Assembly (NCBI GenBank): GCA_911728435.2 | Contig: OU452200.1 | Span: forward strand, 1,798,001-1,862,000 | Direction: 5' to 3' | DNA from: Apoderus coryli | Lineage: Eukaryota; Arthropoda; Insecta; Coleoptera; Attelabidae | DNA length: 64,000 nt | Part shown: positions 23,919 to 36,300 of the stretch, piece by piece | Position numbering within the stretch: position 1 is the first letter of the stretch | Layout of the letters: every line of letters begins with the position of its first letter | Program-made: the position numbers and the translations under genes | The notes under the pieces: generated by a model | Told to the model about the DNA's origin: nothing | The model's input: the letters and a program-made list of their open reading frames with translations, nothing else | The model's database searches: none

Positions 23919-24582
23919 TTATCTCTCTACAGCCTTCAAAGAAGGGGTGCAAGAAACAGTGACTTCACAAATATTTTCCGTGTCCATGTAAACCACTTCC
24001 ATATCATCCGTACTACTCGCAATAGTATTTTGTGACAAAACATGGTTGGTAGAACTTTTATTCTCAGCAATTTCATGGAGGATTCTATAATTAAGTATAT
24101 TCCAGTTTAACAACAGAATTTAAACGAACTTTGTATACCTACACAACGTAGGAAATATATTCTTGACATACATATCATGCATTTTTGACAGACTGCTTTT
24201 AAGTAAACAGTGTCTTGATATCAAACGATTAAGAATTCAACTTCCATTCTCATTTACATAATCTCTTCTTTTCAACAAAAGTTTGGGAACTGCATCGGGT
24301 ACGAGGGTCATGCTCTTGCCGTCTTCTCTACAAATGATATCTTCTGCAGCGAAATGCTTACTGCATATGACATTCCCATCACATACATTTTCTGTACTAG
24401 GATCACAATGCCCGCATCCAAACATCATGTCTTTTTTTTTGTCAAGCTAAAAATGAGTATCATGTCAATGGTATCATATTGACTCAAACTGAGACTGTTA
24501 GAAACCCGAAACAATAACTTACTGAAAATATTTAATACCAGGAATGAGACCTTCATTTTTACACCACAACACTATACAACTC
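23919..24582 (-). pseudogene. THAP zinc-finger protein fragment (probably transposon-encoded)
   Basis: Exon-like part 1 starts at ATG 24582-24580 and reads MSCIVLWCKNEGLIPGIKYF. It supplies the first two cysteines of a C2CH THAP finger and ends at a GTAAGT donor. Part 2 (24428-24237) carries VICSKHFAAEDI (the C-x2-H half) and DAVPKLLLKRR, matching the AVPTLF-like end of THAP domains. Joining at the AG near 24453 is out of frame because of a run of nine T (A on the coding strand), so this is either a decayed copy or a homopolymer error. A further open frame (24113-23919) is acidic and serine/threonine-rich. THAP domains bind DNA; the context makes a transposase relic more likely than a host gene. 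Confidence 0.6.
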
Positions 24583-25407
24583 ATTGTTTGTTAAATAAAC
24601 GAACTACCAAACCAAAATAACAAATATTAAAAACAATTTTAATCACAAATAGGTATATCTATCAAGAATTAAAATATACCACGAATAAAACCATAACTCA
24701 ATTATAAGACCTATCTGAATTGTTGTGAAGCCGACTCTGACAGATATTCCCACTACGAGAAATGTCATTTGCGAAAACAGACGCTGTTGCGAAATCTCCT
24801 AAATTTAATAAGATTTAGAAAAAAATGTTTCGTTCATATTGCTGAAAACTAAACAGTATGCAATTTTACCGATAACATTTAATTATTTGATTTTGTCAAG
24901 CAGTTTCGTATGACGCAACATATGGATATATTTATAAAACAGATAGGTATGTCGCATAAATTCTGTAAGGCGAACGACAAAATAGTTTTAAATATGGCAG
25001 CTCTGTACTGAAAATAAGTTACTGAGGAGCATGCGTAGTTCGTGAAAACTCTGCATACCCGTTACACTTTTTGGTATTCGGCTGGATTTAATTAGCATTC
25101 TAGAGTACATATATAATATAAGATTTCTATGGTCAGCGCTATGTACCGGCAGGTGCTGGACTCTGGTGGCCAAACTTTGAAGTACGATTTATGAATGAAA
25201 ATCAAAATTCTCCTCTTTTACATATTTTGGTAGAGGGGAGCAGGCGCGGGTGAACGACATCTTCAAACACTGAAAAGTTCCCCTCTGTTAGTTTATTTCA
25301 CTCCAACTAGGGTTGCCAGACCTGAAAATTTGATGTAGATGTTTCTCTACAACTAAGGTTGCCAGACCACACAGTTTTGAGGAAGGACAAACAAAAATAT
25401 TCGTACA

Positions 25408-25939
25408 TAAAATTTGTTTGAAAAAGTATTCCGTACTTGGTCTACAAAATCTGCTATAAAAAGTTGATGAGCATAATAACGGGGTTACTGTAAAAAATGG
25501 GTAGTGAAAAATCGTATTTATTTAAGTAGATGTAGATATAGGTACAGGGTGTTCATGAAATGACTACAACGCTTAACCACAAATTCTTCAACTAAAAATA
25601 AGCCAATTAAGGCAAATAGACATGTCATATTGCTTCGATGTGCCTCTACAGGGCGCTAAAATTCTCAAATTAATATCGTTTTTTCTGAATAATTTCTAAA
25701 CGCCTTTATCGATTTTCATCGATTTAATTTTGGAATTAAGATTTACTACTATAATTGATGTGTTTTGACGAAAATGTGATCTTTTGTTAATGCCTAGAAA
25801 TTTAAAAATGACTTGTGGTTCGTAAATAAAAGTTTGCATTTTTGTTGTCCCTTGTACAAATGACTTTAATTGTTACATTAACTTTATATAGCATATTTTG
25901 TAGACCAAGTACGGAATACTTTTTAAAAACAAATTTTCG
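25408..25939. repeat. Inverted repeat pair, arms 25408-25475 and 25872-25939
   Basis: The left arm contains AAAATTTGTTTGAAAAAGTA, then TTCCGTACTTGGTCTACAAAAT. The right arm is its near-exact reverse complement, with ATTTTGTAGACCAAGTACGG, then AATACTTTTT. Similarity continues inward for about 25 bases (TGCTATAAAAAGTT / AACTTTATATAGCA). The spacer is about 400 bp with no coding content. It could be a MITE with internal rather than terminal repeats, or a hairpin formed by an inverted duplication. Confidence 0.7.
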
Positions 25940-27235
25940 CTTTGAGTTTGGTCTGAAATATCTGCGTTATAAAATTAATGTAGTGCACATTTTTTATAAG
26001 GCAGTAAAAAGGGCAAAAAAACAAAAATATCTATATTTACATAGAGAGCTATTCTTTTCTCAAGAGGGTCAGTTTTTCAACATTTATTCATTGTTTTATT
26101 AAGCATCGGTTTTAACAAAACAAACAACTTTGTAATTACTAAAGAACATTGTTTATTCCATAAACAGTAGAAATTAATAAGAATATTAGAAAACATACAA
26201 AAATAGAGGTATAAATAACAAATAATGTGCATCAGCTAATATATTTTAATGGAGCGCATTACAAAATCTTTCAACGACTTTTCTTGTCCATTTCCTACCA
26301 TTATTCATAATCTCCAACCATAGAGCACTATAATTGAAAACAAATTTCCACACCACTCATGAAGTATTGCTAATGGCGCGTTACCTTTTTTCAGTGGGTG
26401 GTTCGCCAGTAGCCCTATTTCCCACAACTTCAACAAAATTATAAAGACAATGACGTAAGGAGTTCGAATAGTTGCATAATTCAGGCTACATGCTTAATAT
26501 AAGAATCAAAAAGTTTATGTCGTTTATGTCTTATAACTTATTAATATACTTTCTTATATCAAGAACCCTCTCGGTCTTTCCTTTATCTACATACATAAAT
26601 AATATAAAAAAAAAACTACATTTAATTAAGAATTGTACAATTAATGAAATTGTGCATACTATCAAACGAATTAAAATTGTATACCTAAATATCCTTATAT
26701 AGTTCACATACAAATAGTTAAAAGTTAAAATCTTCTAGGTATACATTATTGTGGATCTTCTCTCTTGCAATATCGATAACGTTTTTCCCATATTGGGCAT
26801 ATGCGACACAATACAAATTGCGGATTTTTTAATAAAACGCATTGTTGCACGCATCTTGTTTGCAGCAACGTTTTTCTTTTAACAATAATTACTACGTTTT
26901 TGTCATCATCTCATCTGTGTTGTATGTATATACATCTGGCTGTTCACAATAATTTTCTGTTACATTGCATTTCGTGATCAAACTCTTTTATTGCATATTT
27001 AAGAGAATTGACATTTTTCTATAGTGAATAAAAAAAAACTACAACAACTAGAGAAACGATATGAGGCCTTGAACGAAAAATGAGAACAAAAGTAAAGTAG
27101 ATAATATACAGAAACGTTTAATTTCATTTAGATCATTTAAAAGAAGAAATATGTTTACATCCAAGGAAATTTAATTAATAAAAAACTTGAAAATTGGGAG
27201 CCAAGAAATGGCATTATAGTGGAAAATTAAGGACA
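25940..27235. other. AT-rich stretch without recognisable gene
   Basis: No supportable gene. The frames at 26472-26702 and 26531-26713 overlap on opposite strands and are low-complexity. The string CAGTGGCGTATTTATGG at 27243 resembles the one at 618 and may be a dispersed transposon end. Confidence 0.4.
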
Positions 27236-27337
27236 CGCAGCCAGTGGCGTATTTATGGAAGGCCCAAAGGGGCTGGTCTCCCCTCTCATTTCTCAAAAAT
27301 TTTCTTATTAACTTAATGTGGCTCATTGTACTCAGAA

Positions 27338-29010
27338 CGACATGGCAACTCAAAAGTGCCCTAAAAAATTTGAAACAAACATCTGGATATCCTCTTGTGG
27401 AATATTACCCCACTCTTCTTCTAGCCCATTTCGGAGTTGTTGCATAGTGAATAACTGTCCTCGGCGTTTTCTGATTCGTCTACCTAACATGTCCCATACA
27501 TGTTCTATTGGAGTAAGGTTAGGACTACGAGCGGGCCAGCGTATAATGTTGATTCCAACCTCTTCTAAATATTGGGCCACTATTCGGGCAGTAGGGGAAA
27601 GGAGGGTAAGTTGGCGAAGTTAAGCCCGATATCCAATTTGCACATATTTTTTTTAAATTAAATATATGTTTCTATTAATAATTTGAACTCTACTTATCAT
27701 AGTAATTAACCAACACAATATTCTACCTGTAGCTAAACAGATTTATTATATTTGTAAAAAGAAAGGTGTCATAATCGTCATCTTACCCACAGGCGATGAT
27801 AAGTTGACGAACTGCATTGGGTAAGATGACGAAACAAACATACAAATGAAAAAATAACAATCTAAATTAAAAAAAAAATAGCAAATTCTAACTTAAAAAC
27901 CTTTGGTGTATAAAAGAATATAAATTGGGAAGTTTTTCCAATAAGGACTAAACATTTGTAAGTTTGTTTACAAGTCCAAGTTTACACTTTAGCCTTGGCT
28001 TCTTCTGAGTCAAGATCCGTGCATTCAGAATGAGCCCACACATATTACATCGAAACCATAACTCATTGTTTTTGCCTTCATCATTACAAATTAAACAGAG
28101 TTTGTCGTCTTCTTCATTCTCTTGGTCTGAATCATTATCACTATCATGATAAGGTACTTCTACTGACCTTTCTGAAGAAGAAGAATCAAATAACTGACGT
28201 TTTGTGTTTTTCGTTTTATTTTGTTTCACTATTTTTGTCATCTTTATTTTTTTTGTGGTTTTTAGTTTATGTGATCTTTCAAGTTACTTTAATTGTTTTT
28301 TCGTTCTTTGTCTAGCTTTTCTTGTTGTTTTTCTTTTAACGCATCTTTTACCGGTGTGCTGGAAAGTATCAGGGAAGGTAGTTTTTTTCTACAACGTCTT
28401 TTTAATGACGGCTTGTGGTAGAGGAGGTAATCCAAATGTCGATACAATTCATGTAAGTTGAGTTCTGGTGGGCGAACACCTTCTATTAGTGTTGGAGTTA
28501 ATTATCGTTCTGTTCTTTTTGATTTTTCGAAATCAAGTTCGGTGAATATTTGAGAGTCAAATGGTTCTATAACAGCTGCTCGAAAACCACTTATGGCGTT
28601 CGTAAAGTTGGTTCCGGTATGTTATACGATTTCGCTGTCGAATTTACACTTATATGATTATCTCTGACATCACTAAATGCCCTATTCATATCTTCTTTAC
28701 TCCAAGATTGTCTCGTTGTTTTGCGTACATATATTCTGCCAATTTTTTTAAAGCTAAAAACTGCACAAACTTTAATAAATATTAAAATAAATGGGTGCAG
28801 ATAAGTTGACGAATTCGTCATCTTGTCTACTTTGTTTTGCGTCATCTTACCCTCCCCTGCTATTTTAAAGAAAACCTATGTGGACGGGCATTGTCATGCA
28901 CGAAAACGAATTCGTTACCGACAAATTGTGCCAGAACAACAACATGTTCTTCCACAATTTGTACCATTTTGAAAATAATCGCCCGTTACTTTACGGACAT
29001 TACTGTATAA
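27338..29010 (-). mobile_element. Tc1-like transposase remnant, split by a nested element
   Basis: On the minus strand the right part (about 28970-28863) reads EEHVVVLAQFVGNEFVFVHDNARPH, containing the second catalytic aspartate (QDNARPH in relatives). The left part (27590-27350) continues RIVAQYLEEVGIN, then WPARSPNLTPIEHVWDMLGR with the third catalytic acid, and runs to a stop at 27350. Together they form a DDE core of Tc1 type interrupted by 1.27 kb at 27591-28861. The N-terminal DNA-binding half is missing. Catalytic residues remain visible, but the gene is broken. Confidence 0.8.
27591..28861 (-). mobile_element. pogo/Tigger-type deletion derivative nested in the Tc1 copy
   Basis: Both ends carry CAG(TA)GGGG-type starts followed by GGAGGGTAAGTTGGCG on the left and GGGAGGGTAAGATGACGC on the right, read inward, with further GATGACGAA/GTTGACGAA words near both ends. 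Reading on the minus strand, the first frame has VRKTTRQSWSKEDMNRAF and YNIPEPTL, a pipsqueak-like HTH as at the N-terminus of Tigger transposases. Next comes PFDSQIFTELDF, a post-DDE block, then RRCRKKLPSLILSSTPVKD. The C-terminus is an acidic serine tract followed by CLICNDEG..ELWFRCNMC. The DDE catalytic core is deleted, so the element is non-autonomous. Confidence 0.75.
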
Positions 29011-29588
29011 TATTGTTCTATGACCATAAGGCTATACACTTATTAAGCCTCTCGATCCATATGAACACGTTTTTTTGCGGACACTGTATAATTATTATGA
29101 GCGTTACAATGATGTTATGGCAATTGTCCAAAGGCCGGCGTTATCCAAAAATAAAAAACCACTAAAATGCATTTAATTTTCTCTTTGGACTAAACGTGTT
29201 TACGCTTCTCTTATTATACTATGATTCACCATGAAATAGTGCGTTTATTTTATATAATCAATATTTCTAATTTAAATATAAAATATTGTTCAGTGAGATT
29301 TTGGTAAATTTTTGTTCATCAGGCTACACATTCAGAAATATCTGGAACCCTCCATTTCTATCCAATACTTTGCAGGTCAACTCTGGTCTTCCACGGCTGG
29401 TCGCCTTTCCTTCAGAATTGCTTTCAGATTCCGGTTTTGGCATATTTCACAAACATATTACGTATTTAATAAGTAAATACAGAAACCATAAAATTAAATT
29501 GAGAATTGACTTCTTATCATTGGTCGCGTTCATCAGAACAAAGTTGATCAGGTAGTGATTTTTAGAGCGATCCATCATTTCTTAATTA

Positions 29589-30470
29589 TAATAATAATAA
29601 TTGCTTTATTGCTCAACAGAAAATTCCATTTTCAGAGCAATCTTAAGAACTAATATTAACATAAGAGATCTGAAAAAATACAGATTACAATGAAAATCGT
29701 TGTTCAGATTCTACAAGTATCTCGTGCAGTGAGCTAAAGAATAGATCGCAGTTTTCACTTATTTGATTAAATAAATTACACATATTATAAATTGGCGATT
29801 TCAGCAGGAGGTTAGTTCTCGCTTGAGGTGTATAGAATGTCATATCACTTCTAGAATTCAATCGCGGAACCCAAAAATAAAAACACATCAAAATACTGTC
29901 ATAGTTCACTCTACCACTGAATAGACAATACAAAAATCGTAAAAACTTCTTAATTCCAGACTCTAATATCGAAGCGTTCAATAAAATACTGGTATTGCAT
30001 ACCCTGTTGTGGGTACACTCCATCCACTTTAAAACAAAGATATTTAAGAAATTTTCGCTGCACTCTCTCTATCATGGTAATATAATACCCATAGTAAGGA
30101 AACCACACTGGACAACAGTACTCCAACTTGGATCGCACATAAGCATAATAAAGAATCCTCAACGTACCACAGTCCTGGAAATATTCAGAATTTCTCACGA
30201 TAAAACCATACATTTTATATGCATCTTTCACAATATTTGTTATATGATCAGCAAAAGACAGAGACTTGTCAAAAGTGACTCCCAGATCCTTTACAGATTC
30301 ACACCGACCCAGAATAGTATTTCCAATTGCATATTCAAAAGCCACCACAAACATTTTGCGTGAGAAGGTCATTACTTTACACTTGTCAGGATTTAAGGAT
30401 ATTTTGTTCGTGTCGCACCATTCCTTAATGATGTCAAGGTCATTTTGAAGAGCAATACAATCAATCTCTC
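29589..30470 (-). mobile_element. 5'-truncated LINE, family A, copy 2
   Basis: Read right to left, the sequence starts in the RT (NKISLNPDKCKVMTFSRK) and continues SVKDLGVTFDKSLSFADHI, RSKLEYCCPVWFPYY and RKFLKYLCFKVDGVYP, with a frameshift near 29960-30010 before the last frame (30023-29685). The end on the minus strand is GAGCAATAAAGCAATTATTA followed by ATTATTATAATT, the same AATAAAG(G/C)..(ATT)n tail as copy 3 at 49.44 kb. Confidence 0.82.
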
Positions 30471-30879
30471 AGACATGATGACATAATTCAGCTGAACGCG
30501 CTTTTTGAAGATGCAAAAAAGCTAAGTTTACATGCATCCGTTTATCTGACGATACGATAATACGAAAACATTTTTATTGGTGGATCAACTTTCATTTCAT
30601 TGGTTCATAGATTTCAAAAATTATGCATACACATGCATCCGTCAGCCGATGACACGATGATCCTAGTGACCGTACACAGCGTTTGGTATACCATCTGGAC
30701 CAGACGAAAATTATTTTCTCGATCCATAGGGAAGCCATATTTTCAAATAGCACTAAGGGTCGCGTGATACATCATTTTAAAGTATTTCTTATCTGATATT
30801 TGCCCCCATAATTCTTTTTACCTATAACCAGAGAATATCTGTTTATTTATGCTCTGCTATAACTCTTATTAGATTAGGA

Positions 30880-32140
30880 TTTTTGGTGTCATTGATAGAG
30901 TGTTCGCTTCGCATTCCTTTCTAAAACCCGGAAAACCTCCACAAGACCCCAACAGCTATAGACCCATCTCCCTCCTAAATACCATGTCCAAAATCACTGA
31001 GAAAATTATCCTTACAAAACTAAACAAAACAGACGACAGGCTTAGACTAACACCACAAGAGCAGTTTGGATTCAGATCAGGCCACAGCACTGTCATGCTT
31101 ACATCAAAGATAGTTCATGACGCCAAGCTTGCCTTTAACAAGCAGCAAGTAACTAATTTAGTGCTGCTTGACATGGAAAAGGCATTTGACAGAGTACGGC
31201 ACGAAGGACTTCTGACCAAACTGCTCCGCCTCAACATACCTGGACATCTGCTAACACTACTGAAGTCGTACCTTTCAGACAGAACTTTCAAAGTGCGAAT
31301 AAATAGCACCTCATTTCGCCTCCCAACTCTAAAAGCAGGCGTGCCCCAAGGCACAGTTCTCGCTCCTAAGTTGTACACCCTTTATACTTGATATCCCCAC
31401 ACTAAGCTTGCCCTATACGCCGACGACACGACCCTTTACACACACAGCTACCACGCCAACGCAGCTAATCGACATATACGAATCCACATAACGCGACTTG
31501 AAGACTACTATAAAACTTGGAAAATAAAGATAAACCCGACCAAGACAGAACAAATCATACTGACAAAAAAATACAAGAATACCAAAATATTCGAAAAACT
31601 AAAAATAGGCGACGCAATAATCGATCCACAACGACAACCTGTGATTCATCTGGGAGTGAAGCTCGATCGAACACTGAGTTTCGAGCCGCATACGAGTCAC
31701 AGTATACAGAGGACCTACAGTGCAGTGCACAGTCTTTATCCACTTATAAATAAAAACAGTGTACTGACGACCGACAATAAAATACTTTCTACAGGACTGT
31801 ACTAAGACCGATGCTCACTTACGCTGCTCCCGTCTGGTGTAGCATGTCCGATACGCAGCGATTACGATTGCTGCGTATGGAAAACAAAATATTACGGCAT
31901 GCGACAAGCAGTGATCGTTACACCCGCATCGATGAACTGCATAGACGGGCAAACATACAATATATTACAGACTACGTGACTGACATAGCACAGAAATATT
32001 AGACCACAGACATCCACAAGTCACCACTGACACAGGACATGACCCGACACCGAGAGAGGGATAATCTCAATTTTAAACATCCCCTAATTTATCACAGATT
32101 ACCCATCTACTTGGATAATAGGCCGTAGACACAAAATGCA
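30880..32140 (+). mobile_element. Jockey-clade LINE, 5'-truncated
   Basis: The first frame (to 31389) has LKPGKPPQDPNSYRPISLLN, LLDMEKAFDRVRHEGL and LKAGVPQGTVLAPKLYTLYT, the latter two typical of Jockey-clade RTs. A stop follows, then YADDTTLYTHS is readable near 31418 in another frame. The thumb follows (HLGVKLDRTLSFEPH, near 31650) and the C-terminal part has LTYAAPVWCSMSD and RMENKILRHA (31811-32002). At least three frame changes and one stop make it inactive. The 3' boundary is unclear. Confidence 0.82.
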
Positions 32141-33310
32141 TCGCTAGATTTATCTTTCGCAACGCGGCAAACGGACCATCGACTCGACACCCCCTTTAAG
32201 CAGGTTTTTCCTAATTTTTCCTGCGTTATTACTCAGAAGCCTTAACAGACAAGTAGCTTAAAAATGTTATATATATATTTCGCATTCATTGCCGACTGCG
32301 GACACATTGCTTGGGTAAAGCCTAGGTTGGAGGCAAGCCTACCTCAGACGACTAATAATGAACAAACATTTGTACTCGAAAGGCTTAAGACCATGCCCGC
32401 CTAGCCGCGACGCGAGGTTCCTGCTGCATCGACATCATGTACATATCATTTTTGTAGTATATAGTCATGCTCACTTCTGTTTTGTAAATATTGTATATAT
32501 ATTTCGTTTTAAGATAAATGTTTGTAATGCTGTTATGTAACTGAACGTATGAAATAAAAACCCCTTTTCTGGCAATATTTTTTGTCCTAACTTTTAATAA
32601 AGTAGTTAGTTTGTTACGTTAGTTTATTGGAAATAATGAAAATAATACAATTATTAAAATTCTGTTTCGTTATGCAGGTCATATATTTTTGATTATATTA
32701 TAACTTGTCGGAAAAGTTTTGGAGCGAAACAATCGATTTTTTTAACTTCTAATCAGAAATCGTTTCATATACCTCCCCAACTGGCAATTGCAGATCGAAA
32801 ATTGTTTTGCAAGATTCAGTTACATGGTTATTTAATCAGAAATTGCATTTTCGGATGTACTTTTTGTTTTCAACATTTTAAATTAAATTAAAATCATTAG
32901 AAAAACGAAAAACCCATGACCCCCAGCTTGAATCTCTTAGATAATGTATTCATTTATAAAGTTGGTTTGTTTGAGAAGTTAACAAAAAATAAAACACTCC
33001 AATTTACTAATATCCGTATATTAAAATTTCAACAAATAAAAAAAAACACAGTTAAGTATTTAATTTGTACTTAAATTCTATTTTTTTTTCTTTCACAGTC
33101 ACAAACTAACAAATAGTTATTCATATACAGGCGTTCGCTTTACGTCAGTTTATATCCTTAATTCGAATCCGCATTTCTGTCATAATTGGATCAAATGTCA
33201 GTATGACATGACGTAAAACTACCATCCACATTACCCTGTACTTAAATGATTACTACTCACTAATAATTACTCTACCAATACACATTTGACTAAAACGTGT
33301 AATTAAGTAT
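32141..33310. other. AT-rich region downstream of EXT2, no gene seen
   Basis: It contains the 3' flank of EXT2 (minus strand) and the decayed tail of the Jockey copy. No supportable reading frame is present. Confidence 0.4.
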
Positions 33311-36300
33311 CTATAAGCTGCCGATATCGTTGAACCGTTTCAACTTCTCTGGGAATGGATCTTTAAATAGTACAGGATCAGCGCGAAATTCGACTGATTT
33401 TAATGGCATTCGGCCGAATATTTTCGCGAATCGATCTACGCACTGAGATCTAGCCACCATATGGCCTAAATCGGTTGATAACATTTCGTTATTGGTGCAT
33501 TCGGGGCATTTGAATTTCTTCCGCGGAGTCACCTAGAACAAATAATTTATTTTGCTTGGTTTATTCCTTCGAATTAGATGCCAAAAAAAGATGACTGGCA
33601 GGTAGTCAGAAATAGTAATTACATCCAGCTGATATTCCAAAGTGGGTTACTAGATCATCGAATAAGGTTATCATTTTGTCTATTGGAAAGTCTTGAGAAA
33701 GTACATGACAATCATACACCGATTTAGTACTCACCAATGTCCTGGTAAAACAACAAATCTGGCACTTATAAAACTAGTCGGAAAAATGTTCCATCATAAT
33801 AAAGCAATTGCAATGGCTGTATTTCTTTTGAATACAGAGCCTCAGCATTTAGAACAAGTTCTGAGATCACTGGTTCCTCCAGAATTCTGGTGAGGCAGTG
33901 ATGATGTCAATCGGATGGATGTGACCATTGGCGTCGACACTTCTCAGGTATATAGAAGCGCCGTAGGCCTTCTCGGAAGCATCACAGAAGCCACAAAGCT
34001 CCAAACTTCTTCTACCTCTGCATACGACATGCCTTGGAATTTTAATATTGTTTATGTGAGGTAAATCATGAAAAAATGTTTCCCATGAGTTCAACAAATC
34101 TGGTGGCAAGATATCATCCCCTGATAATTTGTTTGCCCATAACCTTTGCATAAATATTTTTGCCAATATTATGCATGGAGATAAAAGTTCTAACGGATCA
34201 AATATCTTCGCTATTGAAGATAAAACGTATCTTTGCGTAAACTTAGTTTTGGGCGGCTGAGGATCTATTCTACTGCGCAGAATATCGATAATTGAAATTT
34301 ATTATGAAAACGGTAGATATGCTAACCTATTTTCGTGAAAAAAGTGTGAATAACCAAAATGAACACTTTTTTATGAAATTTCGCAGAAAAATTTACTTAT
34401 ATGCATCGAAGCATTTTGTTCTTGGGTCACTCGATGACCGAAATGTACACTTTTCTACGAAATGTCACAAAAAAAGTGTAAATTTACAAAAATTTTACGA
34501 AATTTCGTGAAATTCAAAATATATACACTTCTTTACGAAATTTGGCAAAAAAGGTGTAAATTTATAAATTTTTTACGAAATTTCACAAACAAAATGTAAA
34601 TTTACAAACGTTGCGTCGTGAAAAAATGTGAATAACGAAAATGTATCCTTTTTTTACAAAAAAAAAGTGTAAATTTACAAACTCTACGAAATTTCACAAA
34701 AAAGTGTAAATTTACAAGCTTTTTACGAAATGTCACAAGGAAAAAATGTAAATTTACACGAAATTTCACAAAAAAAAGTGTAAATTTACAAACTTTTTAC
34801 GAAATTTCGTAAAAAAAGAATGAATGTCGAAAATGTACACTTCTGTGAATTTAAAAAAAAGTAGGAAGTGGCCCTTCTACGCTTTAGTAGTTTTGACTTT
34901 ATCAACTCTAAATTTCACACAAAAAAGTGTAAATTTACAAACTTTTTACGAAAAGTCACAAGAAAAAAGTGTAAATTTACACGAAATTTCACAAAAAAGT
35001 GTACATTTACAAACTTTTTACGAAATTTCGTGAAAAAAGTGTGAATATTCGAAATATATACACTTCTTTACGAAATTTCGCAAAAAAGGTGTAAATTTAT
35101 ACATTTTTTACAAAATTTCACAAACAAAATGTAAATTTACAAACGTTGCGTCGTGAAAAAATGTGTATAACGAAAATGTATGCTTTTTTTTACAAAAAAA
35201 AGTGTAAATTTACAAACTTTTGACGAAATTTCTTAGAAAAAGTGCAAATATACAATATTATTACGAAATTTCGACAAAAAAAACTGTAAATTTACAAACT
35301 TTCTACGAAATTTCGTGAAAATGTGTGAATAACCAAAATGTACACTTTATTCTACAAAATTTCGCAAAAAAATTGTAGATTTACACACTTTTGATGAAAT
35401 TTCTTAAAAAAAGTGCAAATATACAATATTTTTACGAAATTTTGACAAAAAAAAACTGTAAATTTACAAACTTTTTACTAAATTACGTAAAAAAGGGTGA
35501 ATAACCAAAATGTACACTTTTTTTACGAAATTTCGGCAAAAAAAAACTGTAAATTTACAAACTTTTTACGAAATTTCGTGAAAATGTGTGAATAACCAAA
35601 ATGTACACTTTATTCTACAAAATTTCGCAAAAAAATTGTAGATTTACACACTTTTGATGAAATTTCTTAAAAAAAGTGCAAATATACAATATTTTTACGA
35701 AATTTTGAAAAAAAAAAACTGTAAATTTACAAACTTTTTACTAAATTACGTAAAAAAGGGTGAATAACCAAAATGTACACTTTTTTTACGAAATTTCGGC
35801 AAAAAAAAACTGTAAATTTACAAACTTTTTACGAAATTTCGTGAAAATGTGTTAATAGCCAAAATGTACACTTTTTTCGCAAAAAAATTGTAGATTTCCA
35901 AACTTTTTACGAAATTTCGTAAAAAAGGGTGAATAACCAAAATGTACAGGTGTGTGAATTTATAACAAAAAAGTAGGACGTGGTACTTCGACGCTTTAGT
36001 AGTACATATTGACTTCAAAATTCATTGGAGACTGGATCAGTTGGAGACAATAAACACATTGTTCATCCAAAAACAAGCCGTTCAAATGTGCACTGCGTGA
36101 AAGTGTTGCTGAAAATTCAGGCACATGAATTCCACGTCGTGGATAAGAATTGCAAACTAAACAATTGAAGCTAAGAGACTTTGTTGAATGGATTATAAAA
36201 TATCAACAAGTGGATGCTGAATTTTCGAGCAAAATAATCCTAAGCGATGAAGCACATTTTTATCTTGATAGTTTTGTTAATCGACAAATTCGAATAGCGC

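Larger units (their letters stand above)
23470..25140 (-). mobile_element. Long-TIR DNA element (~1.67 kb) carrying a THAP-domain frame
   Basis: The left flank of the THAP frame (about 23470-23620) and the reverse complement of its right flank (25140-24990) align through a shared order of words: AGAAATCTTATATTATATA, ACTCTAGAATG.TAA, then CGCATG.TC..CAGTAACTTA and TTTTCA. The inverted repeats are about 150 bp long and roughly 70-75 percent alike. The (TA)n run at 23.49 kb is an expansion inside the left repeat. P-type elements encode THAP-domain transposases, so a P-like or related deletion derivative is likely. Only a THAP frame and a short second frame remain inside. Confidence 0.6.

Noticed and set aside
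28204..28461. 85-codon plus-strand frame rich in F and V
   Set aside because: It is antisense to the Tigger-type C-terminal region, and its hydrophobicity comes from the reverse of a lysine-rich tract.
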